Below, one piece after another: positions 1 through 12,364 of a DNA stretch of 64,000 nucleotides. Within the stretch, counting starts at the first letter, position 1; each line of letters opens with the position of its first letter. The stretch comes from Lagopus muta (taxonomy: Eukaryota > Chordata > Aves > Galliformes > Phasianidae). The notes under the pieces are model-generated. The model was not told the origin of the DNA, made no database searches, and saw nothing but the letters and a program-made list of their open reading frames with translations. Both the position numbers and the translations under genes were made by a program. Where the stretch lies: contig NC_064439.1 of the NCBI RefSeq assembly GCF_023343835.1, positions 35,224,508-35,288,507 on the forward strand. The letters run 5' to 3'.

Positions 1-3000
1 GATGTGCTGTCTCTTGTAGCACAAGGTTTTTGTTTTAAGGAAGGAAGAATCCAAATATAGAGAAGGAAACTATTTGGTACATAGTGAAATAGTGTTTGTG
101 TCAAGAATTTGATAAGGAAAGACATAAAAATAGTAACAGGAGTAGTCACAGTATTAAGGAGGGTAACAAGAGTAAAGGCAAAGGTGAAGGGAAGTATGGT
201 TCAGAGAGATGTAAAACAAACAAAATACAAGAGTAGGCACTTAAACTTCACAAAAAAGATTAAAGGATTTAGAGACAGACATGAAAAATAACAATGAGAC
301 ATTATTCATTGTACAATCATTTTACAATGATTTTACTTCCATCATTTTAAATGAAACAGGGTGAGGAGGTGATATGGCATAAGATAAAGATTATTCTAAA
401 GCAGCTGAGAAAAGGGAAAAGAGGTTTTAGAATAATTTCAGAGGATAATATAAAGGAATGTGAGGCAAGGCATACTCATGGAAAGGAGAAAAGCCTTTAG
501 TAAGATTGTGGTTCCAGGAGAGAAAGCAAAGTGAAGGCAGAAATTAGTAGTTAGTAGTTAGTTAGAGAAGATGTAAAGAAAAGCCTTCATCACAAGTTAA
601 ATAAGACAGCAGTAGAAACTGTGGGATAGATGTCAGAAATTAGTTTGTAGAAAGAAACATGGGAATTAAAAAATACAGTATAAATTTGGAATTAGAGTCA
701 GAGATGAAATCCTTTGCACTGAACAAATTCAACAGCATAAATCAGCAAAAGAAATAATTTAGCGACTTTCAGTAAAATAATTTCTATTTACCCTAATTAA
801 TTATGCTTAGGAAAGCATCCGAAATAATTTTAAACTACTGTGCAAAAACTGTTGGTAGGTAAATAAAACTTAATGAAATAATCTTTTCCACGTATAAGGT
901 TACACAGTGAGCAAAAGGATAGGACACAGCTCAAATGACGTACACAGTGGTCTGACCATGAACTGTGTGTCCACAGATTAATATTCATTGTCAGCCTGTC
1001 AGCCACTTCTGTGTCAGTACCATCATTTTCTGCAACAGTGCCGGAGGCAGGAGCTCTTGCTAATATGGAGACTTCTGTGCAAGGACTGCAGGATTTTGCT
1101 GTTGGATGGCACTGGAGAAGATATGCTTTTGCAAGAAAAGCATGATTGCTGTTCACCCCCAAGGGTAGATTCAACCCAAGACAAAATACTCATTCAATTG
1201 TAGTATTCTTTCAGATGGAATTTAAAAAATATTTCATTGACCTTCAAGAAAAAGTTAAGAAAAGAGCAAAACATGGCAACATGGCAACTTCAGAACAAGG
1301 ACTTTATTCTCTCCAGTATTAATCAAGAAAAGTAACACTCAAATGCAGAATTGAGCTCAATTTCTTGAACGAGAGTTTCATATCCAATTTTGTACTTGCT
1401 TCCCATTCACTACTTTTAAAGCAGAAATCAAATTTAGGAGCCCTACACCAAAGTTACAGAATGAATCACTGAAAGAATATGAGTAAGGTAATATGAAGAC
1501 CTATATTGCTTGAAATATCTCTTGCCTTTGAGTGCCTGCCTTTCCAGTTACTCTGTGAGGAACTTTAATGGCCTTTATTTTTCCAAAGTGCTGATAGCCT
1601 TTCCTTTGAAATACCAGACCTCTTAAAAGTAATTCAAGTGGGCCTCTTAAAAAATCTCCTGTTCTTTACTGAAAAGTTCTTTTGAACACAAGAGAGTTTT
1701 TATATGTCATTCTCCCATCTCTATGATTGTAGGGGAAGATTTCTCTTGCCTTCAAGTTTAGGTTTTTATTTGCAAAAGTTTGTCACATGAAGATTTAACA
1801 AATATATATATGTACTCTCAGGTTTTGCTTACTAAAGGAACAATTTAATTGATTTTCAGCACAGTTTGTTTTGGTTTAGTTTTGTTTTCTCTGGGAAAAG
1901 TCTAACAGGTACTAATAAAGCTGAAACTTGAGAGCTAGAAACATTCCCCAGCTCTGCTTATCTGCTCATCAGCTGTTCCTGAGGGCAGATATGTAACATG
2001 TGTCTATTATTGTGTGAAATGGCATATACTTTACAGGGAAGAAAACTTGTCATTGAGAAGATACGAGAATCAAAACAGAAATGACATTACCAGAATATGC
2101 TACATCAATAATCACTAACTCAGTACTGAAAATCAAATGAATGAAAATCCTGTAATTGTTATAGAGCCAAACGATTAAAAACAGATTTGTTACAAAGAGT
2201 ATCAGTGATACATTTTTAACAGTTTAAAAGATTTTTAAAGTCATTTTTCCATCCTTTCAGTCTGGAAGTGGTCCATATGATTGCTGGTTAAAAATAAACA
2301 AATAAATAAACCTGTCAAAAAAATTCAAATTTTTTGTTTGAGTGTTTTTCTAATATATGTACTCACTGATGTTTGGGCTTTTTATGTAATTGTGAGGTCA
2401 TTTTTAATCGTTTTTGCAATACATAAGACATATTGTGGTTTCTGGAGATCCATTAAAGATTTCTTTTTCCATTCTGCAATTTTAATTGCCATATTAGCCA
2501 TTCACCATAGCTGGTATATACATGAGATCACAAACTTACTATTAAATGGATGTGATTTTTTTTAATACAAGTTTCTCATTTTTTTCTAACAATGATAAAA
2601 TATTATGTTCCCGGAAGATCTGAGCTATAAAACGAGGCTATGATGGACAGGGAGGAGTTGCAAAACCCTCACAGACAGAAATATTCCCAGTTTAATCTGA
2701 ATTAGCAGATCCAGATTGGTTTAACACTTATTGAACTTGACTGAAAGTCTGCAACCTGCTTAAATTTGCACAGTGAAATCTCAGGACAACTCAAGTCATA
2801 CAAATGCTACAGAGAAAACATTATCAATTATATGACTGATATATCATATGTATTATATGACCAGAATGAACAAGAGTACTAAGCATCTCCAAATCAATTA
2901 ATCCCCAAATCAAACATCCCCAAATTAATGTTTCCCTTTAAAATTCAGTACAGAGAAAGGGACATAATTACCTCTATTATTTTTCAATTTACTTCTATAA

Positions 3001-5730
3001 TTCAATAGAAGTGGAATATGGATATCTCACCTGACTTTCAGAAAATACAGAGTTAAGCAATTCTACCCTTCAGTTAACAGTTGCTATTTCTGTTCTCAAG
3101 TCTTTCTGTGCAGCTGCTGTGTGCATGTTATTCAACATAGCTGAATAACAGAGATGTATTTCTTTCCTGGAAATACAAGAATGCCCCCTACTGATGAAAT
3201 AATCATTATCTTTAGCCAAAGTTTCTGTTATGGCTAAATTCAGAATGGAAATCACAAGGAGACCCCACAGAAGAAAAAAAAAAGAATATCATATTTTATC
3301 AGCTAAATCAATATTCAATCAAAAATCAGAGGTGGAACTTTAACTGTTAAATTTTGGGAACAAGAGCCTTTTCACTTTGGCTTCTCAGAACTTCTACTGC
3401 CACCCTGCAAAAATAGCATTTAATAGCATTAATTTAATAGCATATTTAATCAAATAGCTGTAAGTTATGGCTCATTAAAAGCAAATGTTGAGCCAACACT
3501 TTGCTACAAAGTAAGTCACTTGGTGGAAAAAAATGCAGTCCAGCAAACTCACAAGTAAAGTAATCTTGAGGAAAATTATTCTTTTTCATATAGTAATCCA
3601 ATGTATACATCCAGTGCTGACTGAAGAGCTCTTTTAAACTTTATTCTTACAATCAAAGAAAAACAAAAGCTTCTTTCACACAAGCAGTAAAAATGAAAGT
3701 AATCATCACTCATCTGATCCAAACCTTGTTTTATGAACAAATATTTACTGTGCTGCATTTTATTCAATCATATCCCAGTTCTTTTTCATGCTCAAATAAT
3801 ACCAATAACAATGACACTGAAACATTATTAGCACACCTCCAACTATCTGCAAATATTATTAGGCTGTGTTCCTACTCTACGCCCTCAATATTACCCTTAA
3901 GAAAATTCTCTGAACTTCAACAAATGGTTGAAAATAGCTTGAAGAAACAATGAGTCAGTAATGAAGTACAAGTACTTTCTGTGACAATATGATCAGTCTA
4001 CTGCTATCGTTTCCAGTCATTAAAAAATAAAAATAAAAAAAGTTTAAAGAAATTGTTATTCAAGTTGGAAATACTTATTGTGCTATCTGAGATTTTGGTT
4101 ACAGTTTTCTCCCTGTTAGTGTTATTAAGCTTCATGTTCAAGCAGCTTTAGAGAGGAACTGTATATTACCTTAAGCGCCAATGAATTAAGCACTGATAAT
4201 GTTTTAACATGGGTTGGCTGGTTTACTTAGCACCTGTGCAATTAACTTCAGAAAAGAAAATCAGACAGGTCTGTGACAGATAATTATATGCCTGCATGCA
4301 TGAAGATACATGCCCAATGTTTTAAGTTGAGGGCTCAACAGCGACTTTTGTCTTAAAAAAATGTAGATATGAGTGTTTATTTCCCAGTCTGTAGAATAAG
4401 GACAAAAGCAGACATAAAAAACACTATATGTCATTATCACTATTTTTACTGTAATTTAAGTCTAGTTAAAGTGAGGTGATTAATCATGACCTCACTTTTC
4501 CTCAGGATTTTTATACTGCTTTCCATCCTAAAGATAGTGTAAATAAGAAATGCAAAAGAAATGCTTATTTCAGAAGTCTGACATCCATTCACATTTGTCT
4601 TCTATTGGTTTTCACTTTGACAAAGCAAATCATCATACAAATGCACTGTTTTGTTACCTGTATAAATCCACTGGAATAAGAAGACCAAAAAATACAGAGA
4701 TAGCATCATTCTACACTCCCAATGTGATTCAACAGCAAAAAAAAAAAAATGCTGGCAGGTAGCGTCAGCTTTGGCTCCAGATCAGGAGACCTGGCAACCA
4801 AGAAAAGCTAACAGACTGGATCTGATCTTTATTTTCACAATGTTAGTAAAAGTTTGTGCACTAATCCAAGCCTATCTTTAATGTAAGAGATAGCTTACGT
4901 ATCAATATAACAAATATCTCTCACTAGCAGCTTAAAAATTTGCTCTGCTTTCTGTAACGTAATATGAAATATATGAAAGAAAACAGACTGTTCAGGAGTG
5001 TAAACTGCACCAAGTTCTGTTTTCACAGCAACATGCAAACATGAATCAAATCCACTTGACTGATTTTATTTGTAGTAGCAAAGCAGGTCACAGGGAACTA
5101 CACCTGCATAAAGCAGACAACTGTGTATCACAAGGGTGCTGCACTAAGCAGAGCCTTAATCAGCCTTCGCAAGCCACACTATAACTGTACAAAACATCCT
5201 TGTAACTAGCCTTTCCCAGTGCAGATTAATCCCGATTAAAGAAGTCAAAATCATTCATACACATTTGCATAATGTCTGTTGACACTTTCAGAATTAAGTT
5301 TTAAAGACAAAGAAATAAAGATCCTATGCAATGACCCAACTATGTGGCACCTTGTGGATCTTTGGCATCCTCAAAATCCTACCCATCTGTTAGAGAATTA
5401 TTCTGGACATTCAACAAGGTAAACTCAACAAGCAGATGGTGTCTCATGATACCTGATTGTAAAATGCAAATAACTACATTCCAAAAAAAGATCTCCAAAA
5501 AGAAAGAACCAAAAAATTACTTGATATAAACCACTCGAAAAACATACCACTTATTCATCTTTTTTGGCAAGACAGAGACTCAAATTTCTGGGAATTCTAT
5601 TTAGGACCAAAATTACTGGACAGCATGGAGTAAACAGACAAAGAAGCAACAACAACAACAAAAAAAATAATGTCCACTCATAGCTGAAAATGACTTGCAC
5701 AAACTTACCTAGGAAGACAATCAGAACCAG
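1..5730. other. AT-rich intergenic DNA, no gene recognised
   Basis: I see no exon, RNA gene or recognisable mobile element in this stretch. Open frames are short (below about 115 codons), lack familiar motifs and are not flanked by convincing splice sites, as expected by chance in AT-rich vertebrate DNA. There are low-complexity patches, for example a run of TAGT/TAGTTAG repeats near 546-565 and an A-rich run near 4738-4749. The homology to the tandem array begins abruptly at about 5731. Confidence 0.6.
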
Positions 5731-7190
5731 CAATTCCCAACAATTTTAAGTTATTGGGAAGAAAAGAATAAGGAAGTCTTTAACCCTTTTAAGACATATA
5801 TTGATATTATTTCCGCAGCACATATCGAGGCAAAGTTATGCTTGCTTGTATTACATAGATTTCCAAGGAACACGGCCCACCAGACCTTTCAGGAGCCCAA
5901 AAATGAGCCATTGCACAGAGGCACTGTTCCGTTTGACAACAGTAAAGGGAATAACTGAGTGCAGCAGCTGCCTTACACAGCACGAGTCACTGCCAAGGGT
6001 GGCACATGAACTTTTGGCATATGTATGTTCATATTCACATGTAGAAATTACAAAACAGAAGTATAAAGGTAGTAACAAATGACTTTGCACATTCAAAGCT
6101 TCAGTCCTAACTTTAACAGGCGCTTTCCACTACAGAAATTCAGTATTCACGGCACGGCTTTGGAGGAGAAGAAAAAATATACAGCAAGACAGGTCATCCA
6201 CCTCTGTCACTGCAAAAACAACATGTTCACTCTAAAATAAAATCAGGAGGAGTGCAACTCACTTAACAGAACCAATTAAATTCCATTATTTATTAAATGT
6301 TCTGTTCCTTGGGTGAAACAGAGATGAAAGGTTTCTTGGGTGAAAAAGCATGGAGGAAGAGTGTGTGCATAAACGCCAGAATGTGCTGGGTCTTTTAGCC
6401 ACTGCCTATTTCAAAAGAAAAAATCTAAGAATATTTCACCAAATAGGTTGAGAGCTTACTGACGCTTTATTTTTCTTACCAAAACATTTTCCTTCTCAAG
6501 ATTTCCTGCTTATTTGTTCTAAGAACTCTAAGACAAGTTCCCTGCAGTCTTGCTGTATCTTATAACATAGCTGCTACCATAAATGCACCATTTTTAAGTC
6601 ATAGTGAAGGTTGCTTTGCTCCTTTTCAAGAAAACTTTGCCTTGCACGTAGCCCACAGCAACTAACAGAAATCATGAACACCGCTTGCAGCTCTGAAGCT
6701 TATGAACGTGAATTCCTACACGTTAGGAAGTCAAGAAAGAAATATGAACATCTCCACTGTGTGCCCAAAGCACTGAACAAGAGGAAACAAGGATTGGGAA
6801 ACCGCACCGGGTTAACTGGCTGTGCCACAGCAATTGAGTTTTTCCAACGTCTCAAATGTGTACTGCAGTGAAAATCCAGCACCCAACAAGGAGAATTTGC
6901 AGCTCTGTGCAGCGCTAAAGCACGCGTGTCCAACCCACTGGCTTGCCGGAGCCATACTGAATGAAGAATGAAGAAGGTCTTTGATCGCATATAAAATACA
7001 CATTGTAGTTCGGTTACACAAGAAAAAAGCTGTCCTGATTTTTAAGTTGTTTTTATTAAAGCATTCCGCTTGTGTCAGGAGTGTACGTGAGTCACGCAGT
7101 TCCTGCAGCAGCACAAACACACCTGTTCCCACCGGGGCAGTGATCAGGGAGAAGTCCAGCCCTCACCCCCAGAAGCGAGGCTCCACTGCC
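5731..7190. other. Conserved 5' segment of the array unit, function unknown
   Basis: This segment is repeated at about 13347-14806 and 21112-22577 with high identity. I find no domain in either strand. It holds a TATA-like stretch (CATATAAAATACAC near 6986-6999). The downstream 7190-7700 part is GC-rich and could contain the promoter or a noncoding first exon, since a good donor (GACTTG|GTGAGG) lies at 7697/7698. Open frames of about 85-130 codons recur on both strands in all copies, but near-identity of the copies makes that uninformative. Confidence 0.5.
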
Positions 7191-7895
7191 CCTAACCGCG
7201 CTTCTGCTGCAGGCACAGGTCCTGAGCACGGCCATTCTCTGCTGCCAGTGCCCCTGCTGCAGAAACAAGATCGCCACACTGAGTGCCTTCAGACACGCAC
7301 AACATGGGGATGTCAACCCCACTCGGGCTGGTGTCCTGCTGCTCTGGTAGGCCTGGCCCTCTGCTGTCCATGAGCTCTGTGCCAGGGTAGAAGAGCACGG
7401 CTGCCCTAGGGTGGATCCAGGGCTGCAGCCGTGCCCGAGGGACAGACAGCTCCACTGGCACGGGGATCATTGGCAGCAGGTGGAGGGAAGCGATCCTTCC
7501 TCCTGCAGCACGGCCAACACCCGGCCCCTCAGTCTGCGCAGAGCCCACGCCTTCCTGCTTGGGTATCCAGGGCCCCCACCTTCACCCGCCAGGTGGTGAC
7601 TGTGTCACAGTGGGTGCCAGGGAGCGGCCACTGTGACCCATGGGGCTGCGAGCAGAACAAAGGCTGCCAAGCTCAGAACCTGCGTCAGTGCGACTTGGTG
7701 AGGTGCGGAGAGGGCAGGGAGGAAAGGGCTGCCTGAGGCTGATAGCGGGAGGAAGGCTCCCACCCCCCTGTGCCCTGTGCTGTCAACTCACCCTTGTCCT
7801 GCTTCTCCCTCAGAGTTGGCAGAGGAGTGTGCAGAGGAGAAAGCTCAGCGTTGCCAGAGCAGGAACTCTGCAAGTGCTCGCTGTCGATGTGCGCC

Positions 7896-10609
7896 ATGGA
7901 GGCTCCCAACTGGATGGAGCCAGGTGAGAGCCAAGCATCCCTACTCACAGCTCCCCATCACCAGGCACCCTCCTTGCCCAGCACAGCCCTCAGGGACAGC
8001 TGGCCCTGCACCGCACTCACTGCTTTTGCTCTCTCCTCTCCAGCGTGCATGCTGTGCGGCCAGACAGATGCTGACCCAGACATCTGTGGGCTCAAGCACC
8101 TGGACTCTGGGATATGTGCCCATGCATTCTGTATGGTGAGTGCCCCTGGGGCTCCTTCTTTGCACCTTCCTCCAAGCAATGGTTCCTTCCTTCCTGTCCT
8201 CACACGATCCTGCTCTTTTCTCTCAAACAGGCATTTTCCAACGGCCTTCTCCAGCAGGCAACTAGAGTGAACATGACTGCTGAGGTGTCCCCTGCATACG
8301 TCCAACGCGTAATCCAGGAGGCAGAGCAGAAGGTGAGGACCTGACCGAGCAGGCTGGTTTGGGCCAGGAGAGGCTCCTCAAGCTCAGCCTGGTCCCCAGG
8401 AAGCAATCCTGGCCCTTCCAGCCAGCTCCAGTGCCTGCATGCTCTGTCCTGAGCCCTGCGCACAGGTGCAGGGCCAGCCACAAAGGCGCTGAGCCTGCTC
8501 CTGATGGCACTGCTCTGCTCCTTCCAGCACTGCTTCATTTGTGGCGAAACGGGGGCCCCCATCACGTGTGCAGAGACGGGCTGTGAACTGAGTTTCCATC
8601 TGCCCTGCGCCCGGGTGGGTGAATGTGTCACCCAGTATTATGGAAACTACAGGTAAGGACAACCCCTGTTGGCAATACCAGCCAAGGAAGTGAGCAACCC
8701 CCTGTGACTGCTCTCATTAGCCTGCAGAGCCAAGGCCCGGGGCTCCCTCCCATTCCTCTGCCCTCCGCACAGCTCTTCTCACCTTGCCCATCCCTTCCGT
8801 CTTCCCCCAGTTCATTCTGCCAGAAGCACAGCCCTGAGCAGGCTGCGGAGGCGACTCCAGAGCAAAACACCAACTGCATTATCTGCATGGAGCCAGTGGA
8901 GGACAACAAGTCCTACAGCACCCTGGTGTGCCCAGCCTGCAAACACGCCTGGTTCCACCGGGCCTGTATCCAGGTAGGAGCCCTCCCCTACACCAGCGGG
9001 CAAGCTGCAGCAGGCAACCCGCAGCACCTGAGCCTGCTCCTGCTCCCACTGATGACTGTGTTTCTGCTACAGGGACAGGCCATCCGTGCGGGCATTGACT
9101 GCTTCCAGTGCCCCCTCTGCAGAGATGCGGATGCCTTCCTCTCTGACATGCTCATCATGGGCATCCGAATCCCACTCAGGTTGGTGTTTTTCTGCCCGCT
9201 CTTGAGAATCAAGGGCACAAGCGCTGCGCCTGCCCAGGGATGGCTCCGGCAGGCCGGGCCCTTTGCTGCCCGTGACCCCAGGCTGCCCTCAGCTTCAAGG
9301 GGAAGCTGGAAATGGGCTTGGAGTGGAAGAGCAGGGCTGCTCTGCAGCAGCCTTAGTCCAGGGGCAGCAGGAGCTCATTGCATTTTCTCCTTTCTCTGGC
9401 AGTGGACCAATGTGGGAGGACGGCAATGCATACGCATCGCTGGGAGTGAGACACGGGCGCTGTGATGCCACCGAGTGCCTTTGTCCACAGGGCAGGGAGC
9501 AGGCAGAGGGAGAGGGGTGAGTTAGCTCAGCAGCCCTTGGGGGCTACGCGTGGGATCTCAGGCTAGGGGAACAAGCACTCCTTGCCTTGATGCACTTTGT
9601 CCTCACAGCCACAACCCCTTTCTTTTCCCAGGCCCTGGGAGATGCTCCTGTGCAGCTCCTGTGCTGCAGAAGGCACTCACCGGTGCTGCTCCCAGCTGAG
9701 CAACAGCGCGGACGAGTGGGAGTGCCAAGCCTGTGCTGGCGTGGGCACCGGTAAGAGGCAAATAGCCATGTGGGGGCCAGGCAAGGCCTGGCAGCGGGTG
9801 CCCGAGACAGCCTTGCCAAAGTCTCTCTGGCCCAAGCTGGATGGCAGCCTGGCCCGCGCCGGGGCTGGACGCCCACCCTGCTGACCTTCCTGACTTTCCC
9901 CCTTACAGCCTCCACTGTCAACTCAGAGGACACCGGCCCCAGCACCGCCAGCCAGCAAGGACTGCTGCCATCCCACAGTTCCACTGCACCTGAGAGCAGC
10001 AGCTCCAGCACTGCCAGCCAGGCAGCATCACGGCCTGGTCACAGTTCCCAGGTGCCTGACAGCGGCAGCCAGTCCAGCCAGCCTGGGACAGGCCAAAGCC
10101 ATGCTGCAGCTCCATCGGGTGCAGCTGAGAGGTGCACCCAAACATCAGCCGGTCAGAGGGCACCACGGTCCTCAAGGGCTTCCCGAGCAGCCGGCAGCCG
10201 CAGGTCCAGGCAGGGGGAGCGGAATCGGACACGAAGCCGCTCCCCAATCCAATCTCAGGCGCCACGTTCCAGCAGCCATCCCCAAAGGCGCTCTGGGAGG
10301 AGCCACGCACCTGCTCCAACGGCTGAGAGTGGCTCCCCACGCTACACCAGACGGGGAGCACTGGGGTCGTCAGGGGATGCCCCAGCGGCTGATGGAAGAA
10401 GCCAGCCCAGGCAGCTAGTGCAGGCCCAGACACGAAGCCGTTCCCCTGTGGAACTGCGGCCTGCACAATCCCGGGGCCAGCTCCAAAGACACCACAGGAG
10501 CCAGTCCAGGCGACGAAGGCCAGCCCAGGTGCAAAGCCGCTCCCGGGTACATCGGGCCACGAATCCCCGCAGCCGGCCCCAAAGTGGCCGCAGGACTAGC
10601 CGCATGTGA
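7896..10609 (+). CDS. PHF7-like: PHF7-like zinc-finger protein with RS-rich tail, array copy 1
   Basis: Coding exons: 7896-7923, 8044-8135, 8231-8332, 8528-8652, 8811-8973, 9073-9179, 9403-9516, 9632-9750, 9909-10609. All junctions are GT-AG and phases match; 1551 nt, 516 aa. An N-terminal extended PHD holds cysteines 11, 14, 24, 34 and 39, then C76/C79/C88/C93/H98/C101. A RING/PHD-like domain has C138-x2-C141, C156-x2-C159, H165-x2-C168, C183-x2-C186. A second PHD-like part has C226, C231, C251-x2-C254, H260, C262/263, W273 and C275-x2-C278. This order matches PHF7 (and the N-terminus of G2E3, but no HECT domain follows). PHF7 is a histone reader and ubiquitin ligase best known from the male germ line. 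Residues 370-516 are rich in RS/SR. The start at 7896 has a strong Kozak context (GCCATGG); an in-frame ATG at 7887 and an open frame back to the exon's acceptor (7814) leave a longer N-terminus possible. Residue 7 is Met here, Thr in the other copies. Confidence 0.85.
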
Positions 10610-10626
10610 GCCCCGTGTGCTGGCTC

Positions 10627-11028
10627 ATTTTGCTGACAACAACTTACGCAAGATTCCAAACAGCGCTAGATGTCATTCCATTCAGTGATAATAATCTCAA
10701 AAATGTCTTAAAATAAACTCAAAAAAAATTTACAAAAAAAATTGTCTATGCCTAAACTATTATGAGTTATAGTTCAAGAGAAAAAAAGAAAATAAATAAT
10801 GTAAGAATGCTGCATCCTTTTTTCTTCCCATGGCTACTACCCACAATGATGGCAGAAAGAATCATATAGACCATGGTGGAAGCACTATTCAGAAAGACCA
10901 GAAACAGTGAATTACAGTGATGCAAGCACATCTTTCAGAAAAACATTTATTGCATCAAGTACCAGAATTACGGCTGCTGTCAATTTAACTTAATGCAGAG
11001 CTCAAAGACTGAATTTATCAAGTATCTT
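10627..11028. repeat. 3' module A of unit 1, with captured EFHB 3' end
   Basis: It aligns with 18400-18801 (unit 2) and with 26171-26573 (unit 3/EFHB). In the last place it is the 3' UTR and final codons of EFHB, read on the minus strand. Here the minus-strand EFHB-like stop triplet (TTA on plus, near 11014-11017) and the TTTATT (AATAAA on minus) near 10948 are both kept, but no EFHB exon follows. Confidence 0.75.
10712..10717 (+). promoter_or_regulatory. Poly(A) signal, PHF7-like copy 1
   Basis: AATAAA lies about 100 nt after the stop codon, in an A-rich context. The same signal occurs at the matching place in the other two copies. Confidence 0.6.
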
Positions 11029-11554
11029 ACAATGCCCCAGGAGCAGCTGGATGTGAACCCCATGTGCTGGCTCCGGTCCTCAGAGGTCAGCACAATAGAA
11101 ACTGGAGTTCTCTTAGACGTTTCTTAGTGCCGTTCTCCTGTGCCTTTCCCAAGGTGGGATGCATTCGGGGCTGGAACCCCAGGGTACTCTTCTCCCTTGC
11201 ACATATCCCTTCCATACTTTCCTTCCCATGGCTGGGTCTAGGCAGAGCTGCGTTTCAGCCCCAGTTCCATTGGGGCTCAACATCTCCAATGCCCGCAGGC
11301 CAAGACCAGGCTAGCAGGGGCATCTATGTTCTGGCAATGCTTATGGCCTTGGGGCTGTCACTGTGTCCATGGCATGGAAGTCACCTCCCCCAGCAACCAG
11401 CTGTGGGCTGAGCCAGGGCCTGCCTGGGTTCTCCTTCTGCATTTCTGCAGTGCCAGAAGCTCTGAGTGGTGGTTCTGCTTTGAGTGCTTGAACCACTAAT
11501 TTCTGTCCCAAAGTCATTTTGTCTATCAAGCCTCCTGTATGAGTCCTGTAGGCC

Positions 11555-11800
11555 CCCTTTAGGTACTGGAAGGTCACTATGAGGTCCCCTCAAGTGCCTT
11601 CTCCAGGCTGAGGAGCCACTACTTTCACAGCCTGTCCTAACAGGGAAGATGCTTCAGCCCCCTGATGATCTCTCTGGCCCTCCTCTGGTCCTGCTCCAAT
11701 GTCCCTCTTCTATTGGGGGCCCCAGAACTGGACGTGGTACTCCCGGTGGGGTCTCACAAGAGCAGAGTAGAGGGGCAGAATCCTCTACTACTCTATTGCT
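11555..11800 (-). mobile_element. CR1 LINE fragment (unit 1)
   Basis: Reading the minus strand, this matches the CR1 segment upstream of the 3' UTR. Recognisable landmarks on plus are AGGTACTGGAAGGTCACTAT, GGGGCCCCAGAACTGGACG and GGGGTCTCACAAGAGCAGAG. Both ends are missing. It was carried along in the duplication: the same scrap sits at 19328-19573. Confidence 0.75.
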
Positions 11801-12364
11801 CCTCTAGGAGCAGCTCTGTTCCTGCCACTGCTTGTACACACGATGGCCACCCGTTATCTACTTGACCCAGTTGTCTAGAGCAATATCCCACCAGCCTCTT
11901 CCAGGACTCAGTGTGCTCTCTTAGCACTTCCGTTACAATGTGATGCCTTTTGTGCACATGTCATACAAAAGGCTTTTCCAGACTGGGAAGTGCCAGAGCA
12001 GCTTTCAATTGGATAAAGGCAGTTTGGCATTCTGGGTTCTATTCCGAAGATTCTCCTTCTCCTTTAACAGCTTAAGCAAACAAAGGTTTCACAATCAGTC
12101 CATAATTCCGTATTCACATCAACACCATCCTGCCATACTCAACGTAAGAAAGTGCGCCGTTCCTGTTTTGGCTTTGGCTCTGGTGTTTGATGCACTGCCT
12201 TCTTTCTCTCAATCTCCAAGCTTCAATATCCCGGAGTGATGATAAAACATACATACATCACAGGCTGTGATTTCTTCTTCAGTGAAGAAGAATTCTTTTG
12301 AGGTGCATGCACCATCCATAATATAGCTAATGCATGTAACCAACAGATTCTTCATACATTCCAT

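Noticed and set aside
2281-2565. 94-codon hydrophobic frame in the left flank
   Set aside because: AT-rich DNA readily yields Phe/Ile/Leu-rich frames; there is no start context, splice signal or family likeness.
8623-9465. Single continuous 280-codon frame across PHF7-like exons 4-7
   Set aside because: It reads through introns 4, 5 and 6; in exon 7 it follows a wrong frame. The spliced model keeps the family motifs.
9918-10466. Minus-strand frame of 182 codons opposite the last PHF7-like exon, in all copies
   Set aside because: It is a mirror of the GC-rich, Ser/Arg-rich coding strand; it has no domain, and the sense frame has consistent splice phases and zinc motifs.
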